In this document: piece after piece, positions 10,912-20,917 of the stretch
Numbering within the stretch: the stretch's first letter is position 1
How the letters are laid out: each line of letters begins with the position of its first letter
Assembly: GCA_034698045.1 (NCBI GenBank)
Contig: JAQGAU010000913.1
Coordinates: 1-22,705 of the forward strand
Source: Paramacrobiotus richtersi
Taxonomy: Eukaryota; Tardigrada; Eutardigrada; Parachela; Macrobiotidae
Reading direction: 5' to 3'
DNA: 22,705 bases
The notes under the pieces: generated by a model
Seen by the model: the letters and a program-made list of their open reading frames with translations, nothing else
Database searches by the model: none
Told to the model about the DNA's origin: nothing
Program-made: the position numbers and the translations under genes

Positions 10912-11760
10912 CTGTAAAGAAAAATGCAAATTAAATAAAACAAATCATATCAGAATCAATATTAATCTCAAATTATCTGTAATGAAAAATAATTCCGTTG
11001 AATTTTCAGAAAAAGTCAGCTACAAAATATTATACTGCAAACAAAATACAACGAATAAATAAAAATTGTATTGTATCATGGCTGAAATACTGTCAGTGGC
11101 GTAATACCCTCTTTGGGCCTCTTGTAGGTCGACACGGAAATTTGCGTAAAAAATCACCTCGGTGTCCTTGTCCTGACGCATAAACGATAAGGCGCATTGT
11201 TTTGCATTATGAGCGGCATAACTGCGCAACGGACGATTGTGATTTTTTACTAGTGGTTTAAGTTTTCAGTTAGATGATTCTACTGTTACCGGAAACGGAC
11301 ATTTTCTGTTATCAGTGTTATGGTATGGGTTAGAATATTTAGATTACAGATGACGTGGGGTGAACGTCCAGTTCCGGTCACGGTCGTTGCACATGACAGA
11401 CATGTGGTAGTTTGTCGCATTTTCGGGTTGTATGCGTTTGTTTAGAACTGACTGCACTGGATTAATTTTTGTCAATTTGGTATTTGTCGTATCGGTTCTT
11501 AAGGAAAGTTTCCATTGGTCAAACATGCGGTGTAAACATATAAGGTCTTTTATCACAACGCAAATCGATGCAAATGCTCGAAACAGGAAAAATACGTTAA
11601 CTAAAAGTATGCTACTGCGTTATACACTGTACACAAACACTTTTTATTCTTCAACCAAAGAACATTCACTATCTGTAGTCACCATCGAAATTGTCGAACC
11701 CGCACGTGATCACCAAATTCTCAATAAACAGGAGAAAAAACAGGAAACCGTACACCTCGT
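10912..11760. other. No supported gene
   Basis: About 850 bases of AT-rich sequence upstream of the possible membrane-protein exons. Short open frames occur on both strands (for example 11344-11556, - strand), but none shows a family motif or a consistent exon partner. It ends at the retroelement remnant. Confidence 0.45.
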
Positions 11761-12170
11761 TCAGCACACAGATTCCGCTCGGGCCGTTCGAATTACTGAG
11801 AAAATCTCGTCCAAGTTGGCCGATGGTAGAGCCGTTCCCAGAACCGCCATGGCGTTCGCCCGCTGCAGCTCAATACTGATGCGCTGCTAAATGTACTCCT
11901 TCGCTCGCTTCTCTCCCGTTTCTTGACGGATTTTCACGACCAAACCGCACATCAATCGGTGTGCTTCCGGACCCCACGGCCCCATCGTTTCGAATGCCAA
12001 TGGGCAGAACAGGTACTCGTGCATAATGCACTGATATCTGGTGATCTTTGCCTGCTCTGCCAGTACAGCCGCTGCTCCTGCTTTTTTCGATCCGCTCCGA
12101 GCCGCTGCTCCTGCTTTTTTCGACAAAACGTATGTAACATACCTATATGCGGAAATAATACTTCTTGTAC
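11761..12170 (-). pseudogene. Non-LTR retrotransposon ORF2 C-terminal remnant
   Basis: - strand reading frame from about 12170 to the TGA at 11761-11763, with an in-frame TAG at 11887-11889. It matches from memory the region after the reverse transcriptase domain in many LINE proteins: a helix (LAEQAKITRYQCIMHEYLF), then CPLAFETMGPWGPEA, a G-E-x-R-A stretch, and after the stop QRISIELQRANAMAVLGT. The usual pattern there is VPVAxETxGxWG ... FLxQRISxAIQRGNAxxVLGT. The RT core and endonuclease are absent, so this is a 5'-truncated, dead copy. Upstream of the conserved part the frame contains an 11-codon direct duplication (12068-12123). The in-frame stop falls exactly where the family has a conserved hydrophobic residue before QR. 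No poly(A) tail or target-site duplication was found. Confidence 0.75.
12068..12123. repeat. Direct repeat, 23-base units 33 bases apart
   Basis: Units at 12068-12090 and 12101-12123 are identical (starting GCCGCTGCTCC and ending TTCGA), with a period of 33 bases. Because 33 is a multiple of three, the retroelement frame carries the peptide SKKAGAAA twice without a frameshift. Confidence 0.9.
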
Positions 12171-12373
12171 GTGGTACCGCCAGTAATTATTTACGTCCTT
12201 TGGCTTGAACTTTGTAGAGAACTGCGTTATACTGCGACTCAAGGTAAACTTCTGACATATACCAGCACTGCAACTGTAATTCAACAAGTAGCGTAGACGC
12301 CAATGTCGATTCACAAGTATCAGATGCACGTATTTCTATATTCACTGTATGCGCTTTGCTTTTACAGTTCAAC

Positions 12374-12495
12374 ATATATCCATTTTCGAAAGATCGCCTG
12401 GCTGATATAGCATCCTCTGTTTTCCTTGTCGGATAAAGACATAAAAGGTTTAACAGAAGTTATTTTATCCCGTTATTGTTTATTTATCAAAATTA
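12374..12495 (-). repeat. 122-bp direct repeat, low-coordinate copy (LTR-like)
   Basis: Matches 13776-13897 over 122 bases with no difference that I could see. In the orientation of the Pol-like frame this is the 3' copy. It begins on that strand with TAATTTTGATAAATAAAC and supplies the last residues and the stop codon of the frame. No obvious TG...CA ends or target-site duplication are visible at the outer edges, so the true LTR boundaries may lie slightly inside. Confidence 0.85.
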
Positions 12496-13437
12496 GTAAA
12501 ACCATATGGATGATCTTTTGTAGGAAATAAACTACGTTTACTACGTAACATTTCAATAATTCTCGCACGCTGTGCCGGCGTTAATTCCGGATTTATATTT
12601 ACTTTTTCCAAAATCTCTTCGAACTCTTTATTTTCTTCCTCTGTATATTCACGTATATTTGTTTCATTTACTAGCACTTTATCAGGCATCTCTACATACG
12701 GTTCGGCTGTGCCGATTTTTCTTCCTTTCTTTATAACCTTATAATAAGGGGTAGGATTCATGACGAGTAATCGCGTACGATTTTCGACTATCGAAACTAT
12801 TGCATTCGGCATGTACAGCTCCGCTTGATTGACGGATACATGATTAGGAAATATTACGACCTTTTCTTTCTTCATCTTAATACGAGGTTTTACTTCACAA
12901 ATTATCGCGCTATGCGGGGGTACGTGAACTTTACTAGTAGTGTACATAGATATTTTGTCACTGTTACGATCTTCCGTAACAAAATCAAAATTAGTGAGAT
13001 TAAACTCAGCAGTTAATGTATTGACATTGACGTCTTTAACCTGGTCATCAGGTAGATCAAAACGTACAGTATTATGTGTGACTCCGTTCTGTAGTGACAT
13101 CGAATCTGGATACCGATCACTCTGACTACGTATCACAACTGCACCTGTACCATAAATTAACGGCAGTTTACGTATACGATCTATTATGATATCATTATCC
13201 TTCAAATCTGAGGAAGAACACCAAAATATCGCTGCTATTCGGCCGTTATCGACTGGTGATATAACTGTACCTTGTACATTACTGGCTTCTAGCAGCTCGT
13301 ATACTTCACTACTAAACGTACCTACTGTATCACTGTTCCATTTACATGGATTATTCCAAACTACGTCGACCCACTGAATTTGTCGCTTGTCAGAATCGGA
13401 ACTATGAAGGATCTGCGATTTTATGTAGCGGTTGTCC
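12480..13437 (-). pseudogene. Ty3/gypsy-like Pol fragment (protease-RT linker)
   Basis: The frame is open on the - strand from just after a TAG near 13438 to TAA at 12480-12482, about 318 codons, with no ATG at its head. The C-terminal half matches the segment between aspartic protease and reverse transcriptase in LTR retroelements: a V-P-P-H-S-A motif after a polar stretch, then MPNAIVSIVENRTRLLVMN with P-T-P, KKGRKIGTAEP, and finally NPELTPAQRARIIEMLRSKR with K-D-H-P-Y-G-F. The family pattern there is 'NxxLTxEQRxxLxxLLxxxxDxFs', followed by the RT domain. Here the RT, RNase H and integrase are missing: the frame runs straight into the 3' direct repeat. The N-terminal half could not be assigned. 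It is a remnant of a mobile element and cannot move by itself. Confidence 0.75.
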
Positions 13438-13775
13438 TATCATTTACTCTCATACGTTACCTTATTGGCTACATTTAATCTCCTATGTTATCCCTATTGG
13501 ATTTCCGGTACTAGACCGGAAGCGATTGGCTGTTACTTATAACTTGTACGCGTTACGCGTTCGTATTACATGATGATTTGATGTTAACTGTATCTGCTGA
13601 GAAGCCGAGAAACGGCAGTTATACCTTCTTATGTTTTTCTATTTTTATTAAAACTGGAAAGCGAAGGTCTGGCTCATTACTCCATAGGGCAATATTCCAC
13701 ATTATTCCCCCCATTATTTCCCCTTTCTTTTATTTTATCTTTGCACAACCCGCAAGTATACGGCTGGTTGTGACA

Positions 13776-13897
13776 ATATATCCATTTTCGAAAGATCGCC
13801 TGGCTGATATAGCATCCTCTGTTTTCCTTGTCGGATAAAGACATAAAAGGTTTAACAGAAGTTATTTTATCCCGTTATTGTTTATTTATCAAAATTA
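13776..13897 (-). repeat. 122-bp direct repeat, high-coordinate copy (LTR-like)
   Basis: Partner of 12374-12495. In the orientation of the Pol frame this is the 5' copy. The sequence just inside it on the - strand reads TGTCACAACC, the place where a primer-binding site would be, but I could not assign it to a tRNA. Confidence 0.85.
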
Positions 13898-13976
13898 TAT
13901 AAACAATTACTCAACTAGTAACTTCAGTGATTGCTTTTTAAACCGATGTTTTCCTGACTTCTACTGTTGAAGAGGC

Positions 13977-14279
13977 TCACCGCGAAACTTCTTGTGTCAG
14001 CAGTCCTCTGAGTATTAATGATCTCCGTATTTCTTTTTCCAATGGTTTCCTTCTTGCTATTATAACGATACTTTGCTGCTGCTGTTCAACCAAATTGCGG
14101 ATCGTTGCGTTCATCTCAATCTGTTGCGCTGCATTCGTTTGTAAGTGCACCGGATGGGCGAACACGAAGATGACTTGATTTACTGTACATGACTCTATCA
14201 TAAGGTTTACAGTGTCACCTGTCTTTCGATATTCAAGCAGCTTCCATTGGTTATTAAACTTTATGGCCATTACTAACAC
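13977..14279 (-). CDS. Short ORF of unknown function (doubtful)
   Basis: A 100-codon frame on the - strand starting upstream of an in-frame ATG (codon 4, MAIKFNNQ). The product has no signal peptide or TM helix and contains a run of four glutamines. One stretch (QVIFVFAHPV ... SIVIIARRK) has alternating hydrophobic residues like beta strands. It lies immediately beside the LTR-like repeat, so it may be part of the same repeat-rich patch. No family recognised; it could be chance. Confidence 0.2.
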   Translation of the reverse strand: MLVMAIKFNNQWKLLEYRKTGDTVNLMIESCTVNQVIFVFAHPVHLQTNAAQQIEMNATIRNLVEQQQQSIVIIARRKPLEKEIRRSLILRGLLTQEVSR

Positions 14280-14606
14280 AGTAAACCGGCCAAAACTGCA
14301 GAAAAATACACAAAAAGAAATAAATACATGGACAGTCCATGCCGCTCTTCTAAATTAGTGCGAAGATTTCTACAGTATACCGCTACGGTCAACGCCAATA
14401 TTCCATCAAGTATATCGAGGAACTGGTATGGAAAACAGAAGCAAAATACCCGAAAAACAAGTAACCATGTAAATAACTAAAAAAAGACGAAATTATTGCT
14501 CTGTGAGAGCAAACCAAACTCTAACGCAGACTGAGTGAGTAACGCTTATTAGTCCGTTAGTGTTACCAAATGAACAGCCAGCAATATTTATGATCGGGTC
14601 AAATCG
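14280..14606. other. Intergenic, no gene seen
   Basis: AT-rich stretch of about 330 bases downstream of the Agenet/F-box gene (- strand). No exon or repeat was supported and no clear AATAAA was found on the - strand. Confidence 0.5.
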
Positions 14607-16759
14607 TTACGGGATATGGAAGAGGATTGTACACTCCCTGTCATACGCCCGTTGGAGCAGGGCGTGCTGGGTGAGCTTTGTCAGTTGTCGGGCATCAATG
14701 CCGTCTAGAACAGCGTCTCCAGAAAAGGGCATTCCACGATAGCGCACGCCGTCACGCGGGTCCAGGGCCTGGGTGATGTTCAGGATCTGCAAAGGGATAA
14801 CACAGCGTTCCACAGCTGACAGCGTGTTTACTGATCAGTATTGCGGTTTTAGGTGCTATTTGTAGTTGTTTGTGTTTTTGTTTTTGGACAACCTTATCAT
14901 AACGCGGAGCGAACGAACGACTGTCACGCATCAACACACCTTACGAAGGATGTACCATACTCGACTAATCTGCACAAACGGACTGTGGGCCATATCATCG
15001 AGCGACGGCATCGCACGGAATTTGCACCATATTCTCTACCCACGGTGACGCGCAGCTCCCCTAATCACATTGGCTGATGGGCATAATTTCTATATTATTC
15101 TCACCCGACTGATAATGACAGGGTTATTCTTCGGGGCAGTGTCACGCCTAATCCACTCCGCTACGCGCTCCACGTCCGTATCCGTCAGATCGTTAATCCC
15201 ACTGTCCAGCATGTTCCAGAAATCGTTGACTTTGATGTGACGACTAATTCGTGTCGTAACGAACCGTACCACGATCCAGTCACAATAATAATCTGAGTCG
15301 GGCCGAGGCCGTGACAGCTTAATGCCGACGTTCATCAAAGCAAGGCGTTGGCATACGCCGGCCAGCGAACGCAAAACCTCGTGCAGAGCGTTGACCCAGT
15401 TGCTAATGTCCCGACGGAAATCGACATACCATTCTCTGGTCAGCAGCACAACTGGAACCGTCGGCAGCCCCTTGTCGGCGCGAAGGCGCTGTAGAAACAG
15501 GGCAATGTCCGGCATTTCGATGTCGAAGCACGCTTTCCGAAATCCACCTTGAAGCACCAGCATCCTGGTCTGCCGGGACCAGCAGTTGTACAGGCATGAC
15601 GCAAATCGACCCATATCATCCCAATCATTCAGTGGGGAGGCAGTGACTACGCGGCGGATGTGGGCCGATGTGAGGGTGGCGTTCCATTGTCGGCACACTC
15701 CACGCAACTGGGTCTGCGCCACCGTTGACAGACATTCAAACAGCTGTGGGAAGATACTCGGATCACGGTAAAGGGACTGAATGTCACCGTCAGGGCGGGT
15801 TGCTGGCAACGGGAGGGGGATACTTCCCACAATACAGTCGTCGCTGTTGAGCACAAAAAGCAGAACTCACCTGCATCCTCCTGTAAAGAATAAAGACAAG
15901 ATCTGATAACTGTAGAATATCTAGAACAGGTCGATCAGGGCAGTGACGCTGTGAAATGTAACTCCGGTAGCACCTAGTGTTGACTGTTGTATACGCATAC
16001 TATAAAGTACTGAAATAATACTATCTCCGTTATCACGAAGTTCGCCAGCGCATCACTTACGATAGGCTCCGACCACCTTCTCGAGATGGGATGGGTATAA
16101 AACGGCCAACGAAAGCCATCGCGTAGCTCCAGTGATAAAATGGCCAGTTCCTTGAATAACTGATGGTGCGAATTACTGAGCAGCCGCACTTGGATAGCCA
16201 TATTGTAGTAGTTCTGCTGTCGGCAGTATGCGTTGTATTTCGTGAGCAGTTGATCATCTGACGTCACGGAAGCGTCAATCTTAGGAACCACAACTACATG
16301 TTTCAGGAAATCGCCTTCCTCAAGCCGCGATCCGTCAAAAGCGATCCACTCTTCTGTGGATCTTTCCCGAACACGATATCCCCCGACGATTCCGCGTAGC
16401 TCACGATCGGGCAAAGTGACACTGACAATCCCCAGTTCATCCAGGAGCACGCCCGGGTACCATTTCCACGGGTTCTCCGGCTGCAGGCGCAGCAGTACCT
16501 CCACTGGCCCTTTTTCGGCCAATGTCTGCCCTTGCCGTGCATGACTGCAGCCAATCCGATTTCGACGTAAATGATCCGAGTTGCCGCGCTTATAAACGTG
16601 TTGGAGTGGGATCAGTTTGGGGCCCGCCTGTCCGGTCCCCCCAAAATGCACAACAAGGCCTCCATCCACGACGTCGACCACGCGTCCACTGTGTAGCAGA
16701 CCATCGTCTCCACGGACATCAACGCTGTTCCAAGCCCATTCCACACAATTGAAGGACAT
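14607..16759 (-). CDS. Tandem Agenet (Tudor-like) and F-box protein
   Basis: Model (- strand): 16759-16061, 15776-15105, 14786-14607; all junctions phase 0, 516 aa. The first donor is ATC|GTAAGTG, the second CGG|GTGAGA, and the last exon follows TTTGCAG. Residues 11-57 (VDVRGDDGLLHSGRVVDVV, then an IPLQHV strand) and 84-135 (VEVLLRL ... WKWYPGVLLDELG) have the spacing and key residues of the paired Agenet/Tudor domains at the FMR1/FXR N-terminus, which bind methylated lysine and RNA-linked partners. Exon 2 opens with an F-box-like stretch (FPQLFECLSTVAQTQLRGV, then C-R-Q-W), the SKP1-binding motif of SCF ubiquitin ligases. The last 59 residues are unassigned. The exon 1-2 join is uncertain: the second exon is open to 15843, and a 10-base exon candidate (15872-15881) with strong sites fits no phase. 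The start ATG has A at -3. Two adjacent genes remain possible. Confidence 0.75.
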
Positions 16760-17705
16760 TTTCGTGCTATTCAGGAGTACCGCAGAAAACACAACTCCAG
16801 GTTTCAACGCGTCAGTTACTGGAGAGTGGAGACGAAAATATCGCAGTTCAAAATCGTCAGTTTGCCCGGACAGACGTAGTTGCAGCAGTTTACAGTAGGT
16901 TGCAGTGTGAGTCACCCTGCGTGAATTGATATATGACCAAATTATGATACAAGTACGACTACGTTGCATTCTGTATGTACTACAGGTACTATTTGTAAAT
17001 TCCTGTCTGTTCTCTGTTACTATTGCGTTCGGTTGTACGATTTAGCCACACTCTCCAATAGGAAAAGCCAATTAAAACAGATGGCTGTAGAGTGTAGAGT
17101 GCAATGTTAAAGTTGCACATGAACAGATGAGAAATTTCTAAGAAGTGTTCATGGAACCGTCTCTTTCTTTTTCTTTGGTTTCTTTTTCACTGACTGCGTA
17201 AATTCATAAAGGTAATTCAAAAAAATTACCAAAAATTTCTGTCCAATAAGAAAGTTTAAAAATAGTTGTGTGGCAGCGTTAATCAGAGCAATAACCTTGA
17301 ACAGTGGCAGCACACACCGCCCAAGCGCCGTTTTTCCCGTGAAAAGTTACGCAAATGTGTGTAAATTGTTGTCGGTACGGGTAGTACGGAATTATTTTTC
17401 CGCTTGGCTGAACACTTCCAGTAACCACATATACCTTACAAATCAATGGACTGTGGCCACGCACAGTTATGACTGATACTGTGGCGGATACATGTTTTCT
17501 GGGATGATTTATTTCTTCATGCAATCGTTCGCATGTATTCTCGTATAAACTCACATTTCACTGCAAACTCGGTAAAAGCTGAAAAACTGCAATAAAACCC
17601 TCCTCGTGCTTAGTGCGAAAGCAGTTTAAAGCACACATCCCTACCAAAGAGCTAGGGACTAATCGAAAAACTGAAACGTGGTAAATTAATTTCCTGGCAG
17701 TGAAG
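16760..17705. other. Upstream of the Agenet/F-box gene, no gene supported
   Basis: About 950 bases. The frame of the F-box gene continues open upstream of its ATG to 16969, but that part lacks domain-like sequence and is probably 5' UTR. Overlapping open frames on both strands at 17270-17554 show no family motif and no splice partners. Confidence 0.45.
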
Positions 17706-18022
17706 CTACTGGCACGCGGCATACCAAATTGTAATGAGAAACCCCTGTACAACGCCAAACTGGTACAGACAGAAAGCGTTTGTTCTAGCTGCAGACTTCC
17801 CGACATTCAAACAGTTTCGGCTCTGCTCCTAGGGTTCCGGTGGTCTTAGACTGCGGCTATGGACCCACACCTGCAGGGTTTCCAAGACAGGTCTGATGCC
17901 GGAAGAAGTCTTGATACCACCAGCTGCACCGATGTTTCGCAGCATATTCTCTATAGAGTCTACCAATTCACAAGCAAGATGGCATGATGGCACGAATGTT
18001 TCTCCCGTGAGGGTGTTACCAG
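17706..18022 (-). CDS. Two-exon fragment, weakly Mediator MED30-like
   Basis: Two - strand exons joined in phase 0 across a 42-base GT-AG intron (GTGTGG...CCCTAG): upstream exon open from about 18022 to CTGCAG at the donor near 17870, downstream exon about 17828-17706 ending in TAG. The upstream exon codes for a helical stretch (LACELVDSIENMLRNIG) followed by a glycine pair and an ETLQ helix, and the downstream exon continues with E-Q-S-R-N-C-L-N-V. MED30 has a similar order: helix ending LRN, a short glycine turn, then a helix with KLQ and L-x-x-L. The similarity is weak and from memory. The same frame upstream has a TAA near 18033, so the 5' exon edge is unknown. The + strand here also has an ORF (MDPHLQGFQ..., 40 codons), so strand assignment is not certain. 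Confidence 0.3.
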
Positions 18023-18055
18023 GAGCAGGTTGGGCCGGTTAGGATTGAGATTCAG

Positions 18056-18656
18056 AAGGGAGTGTAGCAGTAGATCCTGTCAGTTGCTGCAGTCGATCGC
18101 TGCGGGGTCTGGAGGGGAATGGGATGATGTTCTCTAACACGATACATGCGGCGGCAACAAGGTAAGCAAAAAGGTCATCACGCGCATTTCATAACACCGA
18201 CATATTGGCTGCAAATCAGATGCTAGCGATACAAAAAGCAATGACACATCAACACATTCATAAATCATAACCAAGCCAAACACACCAACCATACCGTAAT
18301 TTCATTGGTTCATGTTAATATGTTGTAAAACATTTCCGAACGGCGAACGCAACAAAACGAATGCTAGCTAGGATATTAGTAAACGTTGCCAGTATGTTCC
18401 CTACCGGTTAGGACCAACAAACAGCTTAAAGACGACGAGCACACCATATTTCTCTGCCCCTACAATTACCGCTCCGGGAGAGAATGATCGCGAAGCTGGA
18501 CAGCAGCGACTGGACATACCTGCCGGAATACTGCAAGCTGTGCCTCAACTGCCAACAGAGAAACAAAGAATGGACCATGCTTTGCAAACCTTTGGCAACT
18601 ACATATGCGTTGAAAGTGTTGAAGGATCGCCATCACGGGCGGCTGATAATGGATGA
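18056..18656 (+). CDS. Possible two-exon gene 3' end, unknown function
   Basis: + strand exon 18056-18161 (acceptor GATTCAG, donor ACAAG|GTAAGC, a strong consensus) joins in phase 2 to exon 18425-18656 (acceptor AACAAACAG), ending in TGA. The second exon codes for about 76 residues: a Thr/Pro-rich head, then a region with possible helices (IPAGILQAVPQLPTEKQRMD and HALQTFGNYI). The agreement of phase and splice sites is the main support. A different frame of the second exon is also open for 75 codons from an ATG at 18484, so the frame choice is not secure. No family recognised; upstream exons were not found. Confidence 0.3.
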
Positions 18657-19680
18657 GAGTAAAAGTAGCCAGGGTTTACTCGTATCATTTCAGTTTATTT
18701 CGGTGTGAAAATCATGCGTGGTAATGCCCAGTTGATTACAAGCACTGTTCCTTGTCGTGCTGACTGGAATAAGATTTTGATTCAATTGGTTTGTTTTATG
18801 TAGCTGTTTGAACGACATCTGGGTTAACCAATCAATCCATTTGTTTCAAATTTTTTTTCTTTTATGAAGGCTAGCAGGTAACATTTTTGTGTCCACAATC
18901 TGCGATTAGTGCGAACAGTTCTAAGTTTTGTTGTTGTTTTATGAACTTCAAAGTATCTAGTTTTGTTTTGAGTGCAGAACGTAGCAATGCCATATTCTGC
19001 TAGAATGACACCTGCTGGACAAAGGGACCAGAGGAAGTAAATTGTTGTTGTTGTTGCCTTCTATGCGCGTTGCCATTGCAGCCGTTCATAAACTTTGTCG
19101 GCCTACAACCGGGGTCAGAATGGGAATCAGGAATGGCTTTTCGGAAAGGACGGGTACGCGTTACTTGGCTGGTTGAAGGTGTGAATGGTTTTATTACTAC
19201 AGCATACACATGGCACTCGAGCCAAATGCATTTTTACCATTAAAAGAGACCGTTAATTCAATCGTAACGCGAAGCCCACCAGTCACCACTATGATGCTTG
19301 TGCGTGCTTCGAATCCAGATGACTTCTAAAAAACGGGCTGTCGTTGACGGTGATTGACCTGTATTTCGTGGTACGCTGGTGGTACACTATGCAGCGACAG
19401 CCTACTGACCATGCATCTGCGGCACTTTATTTTTCGTAACCACAAAGCGTTTCCTATCTTTTGAGATATAGTGGGACCCTTCTGATGGAAATGGAACCAA
19501 GTTGCAGAAATCGCCCACAACATAGAAGTCTACGGAAGAAACACTGCACTGCATCCACTTTGGAACAATAGAGTGCGCAAGTGTGCGTGTGCAGGCTCAA
19601 TCGGTGCAACTTCTCAATCCCTGTAACTCGTACGAGCAGAGCATTCTGTAAAACAGACAAGAAGCTGGTGCAAGCCATTC
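18657..19680. other. No supported gene; one open + strand stretch
   Basis: About 1 kb. A short TTG microsatellite lies near 19040-19056. A + strand frame without an ATG at its head is open from about 19035 to a TAA near 19242 and includes the segment GMAFRKGRVRVTWLVEG; an overlapping - strand frame covers the same bases. Neither could be tied to a family or to splice partners, so no gene is called. Confidence 0.4.
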
Positions 19681-20298
19681 CTCTACGATTTCACGCTGAT
19701 TCAGTATGCATTCCTCACTGTTCACCAGCCAAGATTAAATTCCAAAAATTAATTACAACTGTCAAGACAACTGTGCACAATAAAGTTAAATTGTTAAAAC
19801 AGAAGGGATATTTCTGCCGAATCACGTCAGCTACATTTATAAATTATTCCATTCATGCGGTAATATATTTATTATATAAATGCAGTTATATTTTTGAGAA
19901 AGATTGAACACCCGCTTGAATGATAACCATGCAGAGAGCATGTCGTTTTTTCTTTCAGAATATTACAGTATTGTATTTAAATGTAAAAGTATGTAAATTT
20001 TAGAGTATTGTGTTGCAGAAAGGGAATGCTCTCTGTGTTCGCGGCACTTTTAATGATTTTGATATTGAATACTATATATAAAGGAAGGAAAGGGACCCGA
20101 ACTTTCCATGTATGAAACAAATTTATACAATTCAAACATGGACAACTTCCCGGACGGTCTTACAGAATAAAAATATACCGTAAAAAAAACAGAATTCCAG
20201 ATAATTACACACGGCACAACGAAGGGTTGTACAAAGCACAGCTGGTCAATATAGGCAGCTGTACTGATGTCCGAAAGCGTAGCGTAGTGGCCGGCGTA
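19681..20298. repeat. Segmental duplication, copy A (diverged)
   Basis: Shares a colinear series of short matches with 21304-21775: CTCTACGATTTCA.GCTGAT at the left end, a stretch around CGAAT-ACG...AGCTACA...AAATTAT...ATTCAT in the middle, GGAC-CGAACTT before the last third, and CGTAGCGTAGYGGCYGGCGTA at 20278-20298 (2 mismatches in 21). Copy A has about 180 extra bases (roughly 19905-20087). No coding exon was found inside; it is intron-like relative to the RBM19-like exons. Confidence 0.55.
19932..20035. repeat. Inverted repeat, 10-base arms around 84 bases
   Basis: CAGAGAGCAT at 19932-19941 and its reverse complement ATGCTCTCTG at 20026-20035. It lies in the part of copy A that is absent from copy B, so it may mark a small inserted element. 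Confidence 0.55.
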
Positions 20299-20595
20299 GA
20301 CCTGGTGACGATGCGGATGCTGCCAGCTGACTGCTAATTATCGTACATAACTAATCTTCGAAAGCACCACTTTTTTCCCGCACTCCGTAACTAAACGACA
20401 CATGCCGTAATTGTCCACGTAAAAAACCAATTAACCAAGCCGAAATAAAAAACGAAACCACGATCAAGGCCAGATTCAAGGGGAACGCAACCAAAAGTCA
20501 AAACCAATGAAACCAACCACTTACACGAGAGTTTTGATTGTCAATAAACTCTCAACAGCAACATTTCCACTGCTCGCACTGTGTAAACACTGTAC

Positions 20596-20796
20596 CTTGA
20601 TATAAGCCAGTTTCCGGAAGGCCTTCTTGGCGTCCACCGGATCCGCCATCTTCACCAGAGCCGGAACGCCCGACGGCGGCAGTACCACGCGCACCACCGT
20701 CTCTTCATTCTGGAACAGCTGTAAGACGACGCTGGACTGCGTGCCGGCGGAGAGGTTTTTCACCAGCATCACCGTCTTGCTACGTGCCGACACCGG
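20596..20796 (-). CDS. RBM19/MRD1-like RNA-recognition motif 4 (one exon)
   Basis: Exon on the - strand with a GTTGTAG acceptor and AAG|GTACAG donor, phase 0 at both ends, 67 codons. It contains an RRM RNP2-like strand (KTVMLVKNL), a strand with VVRVVLPPSG, and PVDAKKAFRKLAYIK, which corresponds from memory to the fourth RRM of RBM19 (yeast MRD1), a nucleolar protein that works in U3-dependent pre-rRNA processing. In RBM19 the next residues are F-x-x-x-PLYLEW; those are found not downstream but upstream, in the exon at 20918-21142. The frame also stays open past the donor to a TAA near 20522. Confidence 0.75.
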
Positions 20797-20917
20797 CTAC
20801 AACCCACGCAATGCCGATGGATACTTACTCGTCTGTTTGAGTAAACGCTAATTCAGTCATTTCAGTTAGACCCGGTTTTTCCAGGCATATTTCGCACATT
20901 AAATGTAAGCCACTTAC

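Larger units (their letters stand above)
12374..13897 (-). mobile_element. Internally deleted LTR retrotransposon
   Basis: A 1524-bp unit bounded by the two 122-bp direct repeats, enclosing the Pol-like frame on the - strand. The interior lacks recognisable gag, RT, RNase H and integrase. The near-identity of the repeats implies recent insertion or recent duplication, while the loss of coding domains makes it non-autonomous. A plain tandem duplication of a 122-bp segment is a possible alternative, but the retroelement coding content inside favours the LTR reading. Confidence 0.65.

Noticed and set aside
11344-11556. A QWKL peptide shared with the frame at 13977-14279
   Set aside because: The match is only about 17 bases with gaps and nothing else aligns, so it is probably chance.
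12825-13377. Several + strand open frames across 12825-13838
   Set aside because: They are antisense to the Pol-like frame and the LTR-like repeats, and have no domain-like content.
15322-15856. Open frames on both strands overlapping the F-box exon
   Set aside because: Only the frame 15105-15776 (- strand) joins its neighbour in phase and shows an F-box pattern; the others are shadows of its GC-rich codons.
19285-19330. TTCGAATCC, a tRNA B-box-like motif
   Set aside because: No matching acceptor, D or anticodon arms can be folded around it, so no tRNA is called.
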